Below, one piece after another: positions 34,482 through 42,984 of a stretch of 64,000 nt of DNA; position 1 is the first letter of the stretch, and the number at the start of each line of letters is the position of its first letter. The notes under the pieces were generated by a model, which ran no database searches, was not told the origin of the DNA, and saw only the letters and a program-made list of their open reading frames with translations. The stretch covers positions 1-64,000 of the forward strand of contig NZ_AONQ01000001.1 of NCBI RefSeq assembly GCF_000342045.1, read 5' to 3'. Source of the stretch: Paramagnetospirillum caucaseum (GTDB taxonomy: Bacteria > Pseudomonadota > Alphaproteobacteria > Rhodospirillales > Magnetospirillaceae). The position numbers were made by a program, and so were the translations under genes.

Positions 34482-35852
34482 CTACCACCACTTGCGGCCC
34501 CTCTCCTGCTCGGCCCGGACATGCGAGGCGCGTTCCTTGATGTCCTGGATGCGCAGCCATACCGATCCCTGCTTGCCCAGCAACTGCTCGGCCTTGTTGG
34601 CGTGGAACTGCGCCTCGGACAGCTTGCCGGACAGCATGTAGTGCTCGGCCAGGGCATAGGAGGCCATGCCCTCCTTGCCGTTGCGGCCAAAGGCGATGGC
34701 CAGTTGCTGCCAGGCGAACCGATCCTCGGGCTCGCGGTTGACGGCGGCGGTGAGGTGGGTCTCGGCCTCGCCCAGCATGGCGGGGTCCTCGGTTTCGATC
34801 AGCACCTGCCCCAGGGCGATGCGCAGCAGGGCGCTGTCGGGCAGCAGCTTGACCGCCTTGCGGTAGGGCTCGACGGCCTCGGTGCCGCGGGCGTTCTCGA
34901 ACAGCATCTGCCCCTTCAGTTCCCAGAAATAGGGATCGTTGGGCCGTTCCTTGATCAGGCCGTCGATCAGCCCCAGCGCCATGGCCACATCCGGCTTGCG
35001 ATAGGCGGCGACGGCGCGGGCGTAGCGCGCCTCGATGCTGGCATCCGTTTCCTTGTAGCGCTGGAAGGTGCGGATGGGCGGCTCGATGAAGGCGAACAGC
35101 TTGGCCTTCATCCGCTTGTGCATCTCCACCCATTCCGGCGGCCAGGGCGTCTTGGAATAGGGCGAATGCTCCACCGCGTTGCGCACGAAGGAGACGCGGT
35201 CCCGGGTCAGCGGGTGGGTGCGGACATAGGGGTCCTGACGCGACGAGACCAGGGCTTCCTGGTCGCCGAGGATCTCGAAGAACTCGATCAGCCCCTTGCC
35301 CGATTGCCGGGTGTCGTCGAGGAAGCGCATGGCCATCTGGTCGGCCTGGCTCTCCTGGCTGCGCGAAAAGGCCAGCAGGCTGCGCATGGCCAGTTCGTTG
35401 CCGCCCAGCATCATGGCCGCCGCCGCGTCGCCGCGCCCCGAGGCGGCGCCGGCCGCCGCCGCCAGCAGGGTGGCGAGAATGGCCTCGGTCGAGGCGCTGG
35501 CCATGGCGTCGGTGCTACGGATCAGGTGGCCGCCGGCGATGTGGCCGGTTTCGTGGGCCATCACGCCGATCAACTGGCCGGGATGCTCGGACCGCACCAG
35601 CAGGCCGGTGTGGAAGAAGATGTTCTGGCCGCCGGCGACAAAGGCGTTCAGCGTCGAATCGATGATCAGGTTGATGCGCACCGCCGAAGGGTCCAGGCCG
35701 GCCGCCTGAAAAATTGGCGTCCCGAAAGTCCGGATGGTATTTTCCACCTCCGCGTCACGGATGAACTGCCGTCTGGGCTGCGATTGGGCCAGGGCGGGCG
35801 GCATCGAAGCGACCAACAGGAACGTCACCAGAAGGATAATGCGCGTGAGCAA
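34482..35852 (-). CDS. M48 metalloprotease with TPR repeats (BepA-like)
   Basis: 456 residues from a TTG at 35852 with GAGGAGAG upstream, giving signal peptide MLTRIILLVTFLLVASMPPALAQ. Zinc motif HETGH (VMAHETGHIAGGHL) at about residue 110, Glu ligand region around LAFSRSQESQADQMAMRFL. The C-terminal half holds TPR-type repeats (KPDVAMALGLIDGLIKERPNDPYFWELKG and others). BepA-like enzymes act on outer membrane protein assembly intermediates. Longer in-frame ATGs upstream would run through the divergent gene. Its start overlaps the start of the opposite gene. Confidence 0.85.
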   Translation of the reverse strand: MLTRIILLVTFLLVASMPPALAQSQPRRQFIRDAEVENTIRTFGTPIFQAAGLDPSAVRINLIIDSTLNAFVAGGQNIFFHTGLLVRSEHPGQLIGVMAHETGHIAGGHLIRSTDAMASASTEAILATLLAAAAGAASGRGDAAAAMMLGGNELAMRSLLAFSRSQESQADQMAMRFLDDTRQSGKGLIEFFEILGDQEALVSSRQDPYVRTHPLTRDRVSFVRNAVEHSPYSKTPWPPEWVEMHKRMKAKLFAFIEPPIRTFQRYKETDASIEARYARAVAAYRKPDVAMALGLIDGLIKERPNDPYFWELKGQMLFENARGTEAVEPYRKAVKLLPDSALLRIALGQVLIETEDPAMLGEAETHLTAAVNREPEDRFAWQQLAIAFGRNGKEGMASYALAEHYMLSGKLSEAQFHANKAEQLLGKQGSVWLRIQDIKERASHVRAEQERGRKWW

Positions 35853-37470
35853 GGATCTCTCCTCATCGGTCAATTCGTTGCGCGGCCGCAATTCCGCTGT
35901 TTGCCTCGCCGCTCTGGCGGCGGTGCTGGCGCTGGCCGCCTGCGGTGATCCGGCGCGGCCCGTCGGCCATGTGGGCCATATCTCCGGCTTCGCCGGCATG
36001 GTCGCCGCCGACGAGCCCCGCGCCGCCATGCTGGGCCGCGACGTGCTGTCGGCGGGCGGCACCGCCGCCGACGCCGCCACCGCCATCTACTTCGCCCTGG
36101 CGGTCACCTACCCGTCCACCGCCAGCCTGGGGGGCGGCGGAACCTGCATAGTACATGATAGCGGCAAAAAGAAGACGGAAGTCTTGGATTTCCCCGCCAT
36201 CGCCTCGGCCATGTCCGGGCCGCAGCCCTCGGCGGTGCCGGCCAATCCCCGCGGCTTCTACGCCCTGCACGCCAAGTACGGTCGGCTGCGCTGGGAAAGC
36301 CTGCTGGTCGAGCCCGAGCGGCTGGCCCGCAGCGGCGTCACCGTGTCGCGCGCCCTGGCCAACGACCTGTCGCGCGGCCTGCCGGTCATCGGCCGCGACC
36401 CGGCGGCGCGCGGCGTGTTCATGCGCCCCGACGGCTCGGTGCTGCGCGAGGGCGACCTGATGCTGCAGCCCCAGCTGGCCGGAGTGATCTCGACGCTGCG
36501 CCACCATACCGGCAATTTCTATGTTGGTCCCCAGGCCCGCGAGCTGGTCAAGGCGGTACAGGCGGCGGGCGGCACCCTGTCGCTGGACGACCTGCGCGAC
36601 ATCCGTCCCACCTGGCGCGACGCCATCTCCGTCAAGGTCGACAACGAAACCGCCTGGTTCTCGCCGCCGCCGTCGACGGGCAGCACCATGGCGGCCCAGC
36701 TGGTCGCCGCCCTGTGGCCGCGCTGGAGCGGGGCCGACGCCGCCGAGCGTCCCCACCTGCTGGCCGAAACCTCGGCCCGGGCCTTCGGCGAACGGGCCCG
36801 CTGGATGCGTCCCACCGGATGGAGCGACGAATCCCCCGATGCCCTGGTGGCCGAGGCGCGCATCGCCGCCATGATGGCCGGCTACGCCGCCGACCGCCAC
36901 CAGCCGGTGGGCGATGTCGCCGCGCCGCCCACCGACAGCCAATCGGGAACCGGCTTCGTCACCCTCGACATCAACGGCATGGCGGTGGCGTGCAGCGTCA
37001 CCAGCCACGGCCTGTTCGGCAACGGCCGCATGGCGCCCGGCACCGGCATGATGCTGTCGGGGGTTCCCGGCCTCAACGGGCCGCCGGCCACTGCCGTGAT
37101 GGTCAGCACCAACACCCACAATGGCGCCGTCCGCTTCATCGGCGCCGCCTCGGGCGGCGGTACCGCCGCCTCGGCCCTGGCCCAGAGCTTCCTGGCCGCC
37201 ACCAAGGACAACAAGCCGCTGTCCGAGTCCCTGGCCCTGCCGCGGCTGGTCCATGCCGGCAAGCCCGACGCGGTCTTCGCCGAGACCGGCGCCATCACCC
37301 TGGACCCGGCCCCGCTGCAGGCCCGCGGCCACCAGGTCAGCGCCACTCCCATGCCCAGCCGGGTGGAGGCCATCTACTGCCCCCAGGGCCCCAAGAACTC
37401 GGAAGGCTGCGACATGGCCACCGATCCGCGCGGCTTCGGCCTGGCCACGGTGGCGGGCAAGAAGGAATGA
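35845..37470 (+). CDS. Gamma-glutamyltransferase-like lipoprotein, probably lacking usual catalytic residues
   Basis: 541 residues from GTG 35845 (GAAGG upstream; ATG at 35839 is the alternative). A lipobox LALAAC follows a hydrophobic leader. Family marks: GTAADAATAIYFALAVTYPSTASLGGGG, and the C-terminal half with SGTGFVTLDINGMAVAC and GTGMMLSG. Unlike active enzymes, the segment after LD reads FPAIASA rather than the REtAP of the family, so the substrate-binding Arg is missing, and SGTGFVTLD replaces the TTH-x-S-V-x-D around the catalytic Thr. It may be inactive or have another activity. Confidence 0.7.
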   Translation: MSKDLSSSVNSLRGRNSAVCLAALAAVLALAACGDPARPVGHVGHISGFAGMVAADEPRAAMLGRDVLSAGGTAADAATAIYFALAVTYPSTASLGGGGTCIVHDSGKKKTEVLDFPAIASAMSGPQPSAVPANPRGFYALHAKYGRLRWESLLVEPERLARSGVTVSRALANDLSRGLPVIGRDPAARGVFMRPDGSVLREGDLMLQPQLAGVISTLRHHTGNFYVGPQARELVKAVQAAGGTLSLDDLRDIRPTWRDAISVKVDNETAWFSPPPSTGSTMAAQLVAALWPRWSGADAAERPHLLAETSARAFGERARWMRPTGWSDESPDALVAEARIAAMMAGYAADRHQPVGDVAAPPTDSQSGTGFVTLDINGMAVACSVTSHGLFGNGRMAPGTGMMLSGVPGLNGPPATAVMVSTNTHNGAVRFIGAASGGGTAASALAQSFLAATKDNKPLSESLALPRLVHAGKPDAVFAETGAITLDPAPLQARGHQVSATPMPSRVEAIYCPQGPKNSEGCDMATDPRGFGLATVAGKKE

Positions 37471-37492
37471 GCGAGGCGAAGAGGCAGACATC

Positions 37493-38647
37493 ATGAGCTT
37501 CAAGGCGGCCAGGCGGGGGGCCATCGCCCCCTTCATCGTCATGGACGTGATGCGGGCGGCGGCGGCGCGCGAGGCGGAAGGCGCCGACGTCATCCATCTC
37601 GAGGTGGGCCAGCCTTCGGGCCAGGCGCCGGCCAGGGTGCTGGAGGCGGCGTCCCGCGCCGTGCGGGCCGAGCCCCTGGGCTATACCCTGGCGCTGGGCC
37701 GCGATTCCTTGCGCGAACGCATCGCCCGGCATTACCGGCAGGCCTACGGCATCGCGGTGGCCCCCGAACGCGTCTGCGTCACCACCGGCTCGTCGGCCGG
37801 CTTCCTGCTGGCCTTCCTGGCCGCCTTCGAGCCCGGCGACCGGGTCGCCGTGGCCGCGCCGGGCTATCCCGCCTACCGCAACATCCTGGAAGCCCTGGGG
37901 GTGGAATGCGTGCTGGTGCCGGTCGGCCCGGCCAGCCGCTGGCAGATCACCGCCGACATCCTGGCCCGCGTCGAGGGCCGGCTGGACGGCGTGGTGGTGG
38001 CCAGCCCGTCGAATCCCACCGGCTCCATGCTGTCGGCCCCCGAAGTGGCGGAACTGGCCGCGTGGTGCGAACTGCACGCCATCCGGCTGATCTCCGACGA
38101 GATCTATCATGGCATCACCTACGGCCGCGCCGCCGCTACCGCCGCCGGCATGGCCGCCGCCTCCCATGCGGTGGTGATCAACAGCTTCTCGAAATACTAC
38201 GCCATGACCGGCTGGCGCCTGGGCTGGATGGTGCTGCCCGATGATCTGGCCCGCTCGGTGGAATGCCTGGCCCAGAACCTCTACATCTCGCCGCCCACCC
38301 TGTCCCAGGTGGCGGCCGAGGCGGTGTTCGACTGCATCGACGAGTTGGAGGCCCGGGTCGCCGCCTACCGCGCCAACCGCGACATCCTGCTGGCCGAACT
38401 GCCGGGGGCGGGTTTCGACCGGCTGGCACCCTCGGACGGCGCCTTCTACCTCTATGCCGACGTGTCGGAACTGACCGGCGACAGCCCGGAATTCTGCGCC
38501 CGCATGCTGGCCGAGACCGGAGTGGCCTGCACGCCCGGCGTCGATTTCGATCCCCTGGAAGGGACACGCACCCTGCGTTTCTCCTACGCCGGTTCGGCCG
38601 CCCACATGGTCGAGGCGGCCAGACGGCTCAAGGCGTGGAGAAAATAG
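37493..38647 (+). CDS. PLP-dependent class I/II aminotransferase
   Basis: 384 residues from ATG 37493. Fold-type I aminotransferase: VTTGSSAGFLLAFLAAF, SPSNPTGSMLS, ISDEIYHGITYG and the Schiff-base Lys in NSFSKYYAMTGWRLGW. Resembles aspartate/aromatic-type aminotransferases. It starts 22 bases after the gamma-glutamyltransferase-like gene and is probably co-transcribed. Substrate not deducible from the sequence. Confidence 0.85.
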   Translation: MSFKAARRGAIAPFIVMDVMRAAAAREAEGADVIHLEVGQPSGQAPARVLEAASRAVRAEPLGYTLALGRDSLRERIARHYRQAYGIAVAPERVCVTTGSSAGFLLAFLAAFEPGDRVAVAAPGYPAYRNILEALGVECVLVPVGPASRWQITADILARVEGRLDGVVVASPSNPTGSMLSAPEVAELAAWCELHAIRLISDEIYHGITYGRAAATAAGMAAASHAVVINSFSKYYAMTGWRLGWMVLPDDLARSVECLAQNLYISPPTLSQVAAEAVFDCIDELEARVAAYRANRDILLAELPGAGFDRLAPSDGAFYLYADVSELTGDSPEFCARMLAETGVACTPGVDFDPLEGTRTLRFSYAGSAAHMVEAARRLKAWRK

Positions 38648-38692
38648 ACGGCTAGGGCCAATCGACATTCAAGCGGATGGGACGAAAAATGG

Positions 38693-38780
38693 GCCACAGA
38701 TGAACACAGATTCCCGCTACGCCGGACACAGATAAGGAATATTCCCAATTCATCTGTGTTTACCTATGTTCATCTGTGGC
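38693..38780. repeat. Long palindromic repeat
   Basis: GCCACAGATGAACA (38693-38706) pairs perfectly with TGTTCATCTGTGGC (38767-38780); internal CACAGAT and ATCTGTG copies add a second stem. This CCACAGATGAACACAGAT-type sequence recurs in many unrelated bacterial genomes. It lies between the convergent aminotransferase and flgE-like genes. Confidence 0.7.
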
Positions 38781-38845
38781 TGAAATTTCTGTCTGGAAGA
38801 CGCTCTGGCCTGAAATCAGCCGAATTCCCTGAATGCCGATACAGC

Positions 38846-40462
38846 CTAGACCAGGTCCCGCACCACCTGGCTCATCTCGTCGGCGGCCTTGAAGACGTTG
38901 GCGTTCACCGAATAGGCCTTCTGGGTGACGATCATCTTGGTGAACTGGTCCTCGAGCGCCACGTTGGAGGTCTCGACGGCCATGGCCACGATGCCGGCGC
39001 CGCTGCCCTGGTCGGTGATGGCGGCGACGGTGAGTTCGCCCGCCTGCTCGGTGGCGCGGAACAGGGTGCCGGAAATGGGGTCCAGCTGATCGGCCGAAAC
39101 GAAGGTCGCCACCGGAATCTGGTACAGCGTCTTGGTCTCGCCGTTGTCGTAATGGGCGATCACCTTGCCGTCGGTGGCGATCTCCACCGAATCCATGGTG
39201 CCGCTGGCATAGCCGTCCTGGTCGATCACCTTGACGCCGAGGCGGGTGGCGCTGTCGCCGGAGAACTGGGTGAGCTTGCGCAGGTCCAGGGTCACCGTAT
39301 TGGATCCGGCATCGGCGTCGGCCCAGGTCACCGTGAAGGTGGCGCTGGCCGGCGTCAGGATGTTGCCCGCTCCGTCGAAGGTGATGGGAATGGCTTCGCC
39401 ATAGGTCGTGCCGTCACCGGTGAGATCGCTGACCGTCCCTTCGGCGGCGACCGGCTGGAAGCGCATGTACCACTGGCCGTTGGCGGTGTGCTCGAAGGTA
39501 AGCGTCAGGTTGTGGGCCTCGAACGCCTCATCGTAGATGGTCATCGTCTCGGCGATCTCCTCGAATTCCGGCTTGTCGGAATTGAGGTCGATGCTGGCGG
39601 TGCTCTGCAGGGTGGGACCGGCCGACCAGTCGACGATCAGGTCGGCGAAGCCGGTCCCCGACGGCGAGGTGGTCGGCGCGGTGATGTTGCCGTCGGCGTC
39701 CACGGTGACGGTCACCGGCGAGCCGGTGATGGTGCCGACGCTGCCGCTGGCCGGGTTGGCCGGCAGCGAGAACGCCACTTCCCAGGTATCGCCGTCGACC
39801 CGGTTCCAGGTCATGGTCAGGTCCTGGGCGGTGCCGAAACCGTCGGTGATGCTGGTGGTGTCGGTGAAGGTCTTGGTCGAGCCGGTCATGGCGGCGTTGG
39901 ACGGCAGATTGGCCACCAGCTGAATCTCGGTGGTGGCGAAGCCGTCGCTGCTCTGGCCGATATTGGCGTAGACCGGGGTCAGCGAACCGGGCATTACGAC
40001 GCCCAGTTCGTCGGCCTGCCAGCCCATCAGGTAATTGCCGTCGGCGGTGGTGAAGTAATTGTTGCCGTCGACCGCCCGCTGGGTGAAGTTGCCCGCCCGG
40101 GTATAGAGGGTGTTGGACGCGTTCCCGCTGCTCGGGGCGCCGGTGGCGTCGGGCTGCGTCACGATGAACAGGCCCCGGCCGTTGATGGCCATGTCGCTCC
40201 ACACGGTGGTCGGCGTGATGGTGCCGGCCTGGGTGATCAGGTTGCGGTCCACCGGCCGCACGCCGAAGATGTTCTTGTTGCCGGCGGTGGTCACCGGATT
40301 GACTTGGGCGGTGTGGGTTTCCGACAGCACCGTCTTGAAAAGGGTTTCCTTTTCCTTGTACCCGTTCGTGTTGACGTTGGCGATGTTCTGCGAGATCGAG
40401 CCCATGGCCCAATCCATCGTCTGCATCGCCTGGCTCGAATTGGCAAAAGCACCCCAGAGCAT
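38846..40462 (-). CDS. flgE: Flagellar hook protein FlgE-like, with two related central domains
   Basis: 538 residues from ATG 40462 after GGAGGCGACG. N-terminus MLWGAFANSSQAMQTMDWAM and SQNIANVNTNGYKEKETLF, and C-terminus SNVALEDQFTKMIVTQKAYSVNANVFKAADEM, are the coiled D0 segments of hook/rod proteins. The middle has two copies of one beta domain: the TFTDTTSITDGFGTAQDLTMTW block and the MTIYDEAFEAHNLTLTF block each lead to a TVTVDADGN / ITFDGAGN strand. No other flagellar genes are in the window, so the gene is isolated. It could also be a related hook-like filament protein. Confidence 0.8.
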   Translation of the reverse strand: MLWGAFANSSQAMQTMDWAMGSISQNIANVNTNGYKEKETLFKTVLSETHTAQVNPVTTAGNKNIFGVRPVDRNLITQAGTITPTTVWSDMAINGRGLFIVTQPDATGAPSSGNASNTLYTRAGNFTQRAVDGNNYFTTADGNYLMGWQADELGVVMPGSLTPVYANIGQSSDGFATTEIQLVANLPSNAAMTGSTKTFTDTTSITDGFGTAQDLTMTWNRVDGDTWEVAFSLPANPASGSVGTITGSPVTVTVDADGNITAPTTSPSGTGFADLIVDWSAGPTLQSTASIDLNSDKPEFEEIAETMTIYDEAFEAHNLTLTFEHTANGQWYMRFQPVAAEGTVSDLTGDGTTYGEAIPITFDGAGNILTPASATFTVTWADADAGSNTVTLDLRKLTQFSGDSATRLGVKVIDQDGYASGTMDSVEIATDGKVIAHYDNGETKTLYQIPVATFVSADQLDPISGTLFRATEQAGELTVAAITDQGSGAGIVAMAVETSNVALEDQFTKMIVTQKAYSVNANVFKAADEMSQVVRDLV

Positions 40463-40591
40463 CGTCGCCTCCATGTCACGACGGGCATTGATCCGCCTCC
40501 AGCGTTGCAATGCGGATGCCACTTGCAAGACCGTTGCATATCAATGCGTTATCTCATCGGAAGGCGGCAGGACTTGCCGGAAGCGGAGTGC

Positions 40592-40627
40592 AAAAAAGCC
40601 CGCCCGGCAGAACTTGCCGGGCGGGCC
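40592..40627 (-). terminator. Terminator of the ornithine/lysine decarboxylase gene
   Basis: GCCCGCCCGGCA-gaact-TGCCGGGCGGGC with AAAAAA on its left, read as a T run on the minus strand, 27 bases after the decarboxylase stop. Confidence 0.92.
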
Positions 40628-40653
40628 TTGCGTTCGCCCCCGATGGGGGAAAG

Positions 40654-41784
40654 CTAGATAAAATAGGCCTTCAAGGGCTCGAAGCCGTTGAAGTTCACCG
40701 CCGAGTAGGAGGTGGTATAGGCGCCGGTGGAGAGAATGCGCACCTTGTCGCCCACCTTGAGGGAGACGGGCATCTCGTAACCGGCCTTCTCGTACAGGAT
40801 GTCGGCGGAATCGCAGGTGGGGCCGGCCAGCACCACCGGGGCGGTATCGTCGCCGTCGCGGGTGGTGACGATGCGGTACTTGATGGCCTCGTCCATGGTC
40901 TCGGCCAAGCCGCCGAACTTGCCCACGTCGAGATAGACCCAGCGCACGTCGTCGTCGTAGCCCTTGCGGCTGATCAGCACCACCTCGGTCTCGAGAATGC
41001 CGGCGTCGCCCACCAGGGAGCGGCCGGGCTCGATGATCATGGCGGGGATGTTGTTGCCGAAATGCTTGGTCATGGCGTCCATGACGGCCTCGGCGTAACG
41101 CTCGATGCCGTCCACTTCCTTGCGGTAGCGGGCCGGGAAGCCGCCGCCCAGGTTGACCATGCGCAGGTCGATGCCGGCGGCGTCGAGCGCCGAGAACAGC
41201 ATGGCGGCCTTGCCCACCGCGATGTCCCACTGCTTCAGGTCGGTCTGCTGGCTGCCCACGTGGAAGGACACGCCGTAGGGGTCGAGGCCCAGGTCGCGGG
41301 CCTTGACCAGCAGATCCTTGGCCATGTCGATCTCGCAGCCGAACTTGCGCGACAGCGGCCATTCGGCGCCGTCGCAGGTCATCAGGATGCGGCAGAACAC
41401 GCGCGAGCCGGGCGCCGCCTCGGCCAGCTTCTCCAGCTCGGCCTCGGAATCGAAGGCGTACAGGCGGACGCCCTTGGCGTAGGCGTAGGCGATATCCGAC
41501 TGCTTCTTGATGGTGTTGCCGAACGAGATGCGCTCGGCCGGGGCGCCGTTGGACAGGCACAGGTCGATCTCGCCGCGCGACGCCACGTCGAAGCGCGAGC
41601 CCTCGCCCACCAGCATGCGCACGATCTCGGGGGCCGGATTGGCCTTGACCGCGTAATAGACCTCGGCCAGCGGCAACCAGCGTCGCAGGCCCTGATAATT
41701 GTCGCGCACCACGTCGAGATCGACGACCACGCACGGGGTGACGGGACGAACTTCCTCAAGGAAACGGGCAATCTTCGCGGTCAT
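40654..41784 (-). CDS. Ornithine/lysine decarboxylase, PLP-dependent group IV (eukaryotic-type)
   Basis: 376 residues from ATG 41784 (GAGGAATTCGCG upstream). Motifs: YYAVKANPAPEIVRML with the PLP Lys, FDVASRGEIDLCL, VSFHVGSQQTD, VNLGGGFPARY, IIEPGRSLV and GPTCDSADILYEKA with the catalytic Cys, plus AYTTSYSAVNFNGF. Group IV decarboxylases convert ornithine (or lysine) to putrescine (or cadaverine). The gene is preceded by a leader of about 380 bases with a small ORF and has a strong terminator, so it is a single regulated transcript. Confidence 0.92.
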   Translation of the reverse strand: MTAKIARFLEEVRPVTPCVVVDLDVVRDNYQGLRRWLPLAEVYYAVKANPAPEIVRMLVGEGSRFDVASRGEIDLCLSNGAPAERISFGNTIKKQSDIAYAYAKGVRLYAFDSEAELEKLAEAAPGSRVFCRILMTCDGAEWPLSRKFGCEIDMAKDLLVKARDLGLDPYGVSFHVGSQQTDLKQWDIAVGKAAMLFSALDAAGIDLRMVNLGGGFPARYRKEVDGIERYAEAVMDAMTKHFGNNIPAMIIEPGRSLVGDAGILETEVVLISRKGYDDDVRWVYLDVGKFGGLAETMDEAIKYRIVTTRDGDDTAPVVLAGPTCDSADILYEKAGYEMPVSLKVGDKVRILSTGAYTTSYSAVNFNGFEPLKAYFI

Positions 41785-42170
41785 CGCGAAATTCCTCTTC
41801 GAACAGGCCGGGGGCCGACGGCACCCGAAAACTCTCTCTGTTCGGCCCACGGCACTCAAACCGCGAGACGACGCTTAGGTGACGGCAATTCGGGAAGCCG
41901 TCAAATCCGCCGGGAGGTACTTCGCACATCGACCCACAGCAAGGCCCAGGCCTGCCGCGGGGGGAATCCGTTCGCGAAGAGAGGATTGGAGTTCATCGAC
42001 AGCGACTGCCGAGCCACCACGTTCATAGCTACTTCCTCCAAGCACCGGGGGCTTTACACCCCGCTTGCACCCAGAAGACGCCTTGGACGTCGTTACTTAA
42101 ACCCCCTCGGGGGCCAGAGGCACGTGCGCTGTACGTCTCACCTGAAGCCGCTATATACGCCGTTTTCGGA
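41785..42170 (-). ncRNA. Long structured leader of the decarboxylase mRNA (candidate speF-type element)
   Basis: The 5' leader has hairpins (CCCCCGAGGGGG near 42103-42114 and GACGGC / GCCGTC near 41881-41904), a 41-codon ORF, and two competing G/C-rich arms (GTGCCGTGGGCCG and GGTGCCGTCGGCC) just upstream of the decarboxylase start. Position and target match the speF regulatory RNA class reported upstream of alphaproteobacterial ornithine decarboxylase genes. The boundary at 42170 is a guess; a TATATA near 42152 might be the promoter. Confidence 0.5.
41901..42026 (-). CDS. Leader peptide ORF (41 aa) upstream of the decarboxylase gene
   Basis: ATG at 42026 preceded by GGAGGAAGTAGCT, an excellent ribosome binding site. 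The peptide starts MNVVARQSLSMNSNPLF and ends in an Arg-rich tail (VRSTSRRI); it has Pro-Pro-Arg in the middle. The stop falls within the GACGGC/GCCGTC hairpin, where ribosome position could alter folding. Candidate polyamine- or ornithine-sensing leader peptide. Confidence 0.55.
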   Translation of the reverse strand: MNVVARQSLSMNSNPLFANGFPPRQAWALLWVDVRSTSRRI

Positions 42171-42322
42171 CGATGAAAAGGGAAAAATGTCCCCTGGAAA
42201 AAAAAATCATGGCGGCCAGGGGCTTAGCCTATACTTTTCAAATGGTTATCATGGGAACGGGAATCCGTTTCCCATCCCGTACCCCCCCAGGGATAGCGCC
42301 GGCCGGCCGGGGCGGCGCACCA

Positions 42323-42865
42323 TCATTTGATCAGGGCGGAGAGTTCCTTGAATTCCGGGGTGCTGGCCCGGTGCAGCCACTCGAAGATCACCATCTCGAC
42401 GGTGACGATCCCGATTCCGCAGGCGGCCATGCGCGCCATGGCCGCCTGATAGTTGGCGGGATCGCGCGACGCGCAGGCGTCGGCCACCACCACCGGCTTG
42501 AACCCCGCCGCCAGGAAGCCGAGAGCGCTTTGCAGCACGCAGACATGGGATTCGATGCCGGCGATGACGATCTGGTCGCGGCCCGTGCCGCCGATGCGGG
42601 CGCGGATGCCCTCGTCGGCGGCGCAGGAGAAATGGATCTTCTCCATGACGGCGCCTTCCGGGGCGTATTCCAGCAACTCGCCCGAGGTGGTGCCCAGACC
42701 CTTGGGGTACTGCTCGCTGATCACCACGGGCAGGGCCAGCCGGGCGGCGGCGCGCAGCAGCAGGGAACAGCCGCGATAGACCCGGCGGGGGTCGCTCATC
42801 ACCGGCGCCAGGCCTTGCTGCACGTCGACGATCAGCAGGCTGGAACGGGGGGCTTCGATCAGCAT
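42323..42865 (-). CDS. Isochorismatase-family cysteine hydrolase
   Basis: 180 residues. Motifs of the family: SSLLIVDVQQGLAPV with the catalytic Asp, VISEQYPKGLG, IAGIESHVCVLQSALGFLAAGF with the catalytic Cys (HVCV), and VADACASRDPANYQAAMARM. Typical of ycaC-like hydrolases/nicotinamidase relatives; substrate not known. Transcribed alone, divergent from the DEAD-box gene, with about 120 bases between starts. Confidence 0.85.
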   Translation of the reverse strand: MLIEAPRSSLLIVDVQQGLAPVMSDPRRVYRGCSLLLRAAARLALPVVISEQYPKGLGTTSGELLEYAPEGAVMEKIHFSCAADEGIRARIGGTGRDQIVIAGIESHVCVLQSALGFLAAGFKPVVVADACASRDPANYQAAMARMAACGIGIVTVEMVIFEWLHRASTPEFKELSALIK

Positions 42866-42984
42866 GGCGGGGGGTCTCCATCAGGTCCGGAACCAGCCTA
42901 ATCCCGCCCCTGTGGACGGTACAATGGGGAAACCGTGTTCTGTCATTGACTTAAGGCGGGGAAACCATAATTATCCGCCCCCAC

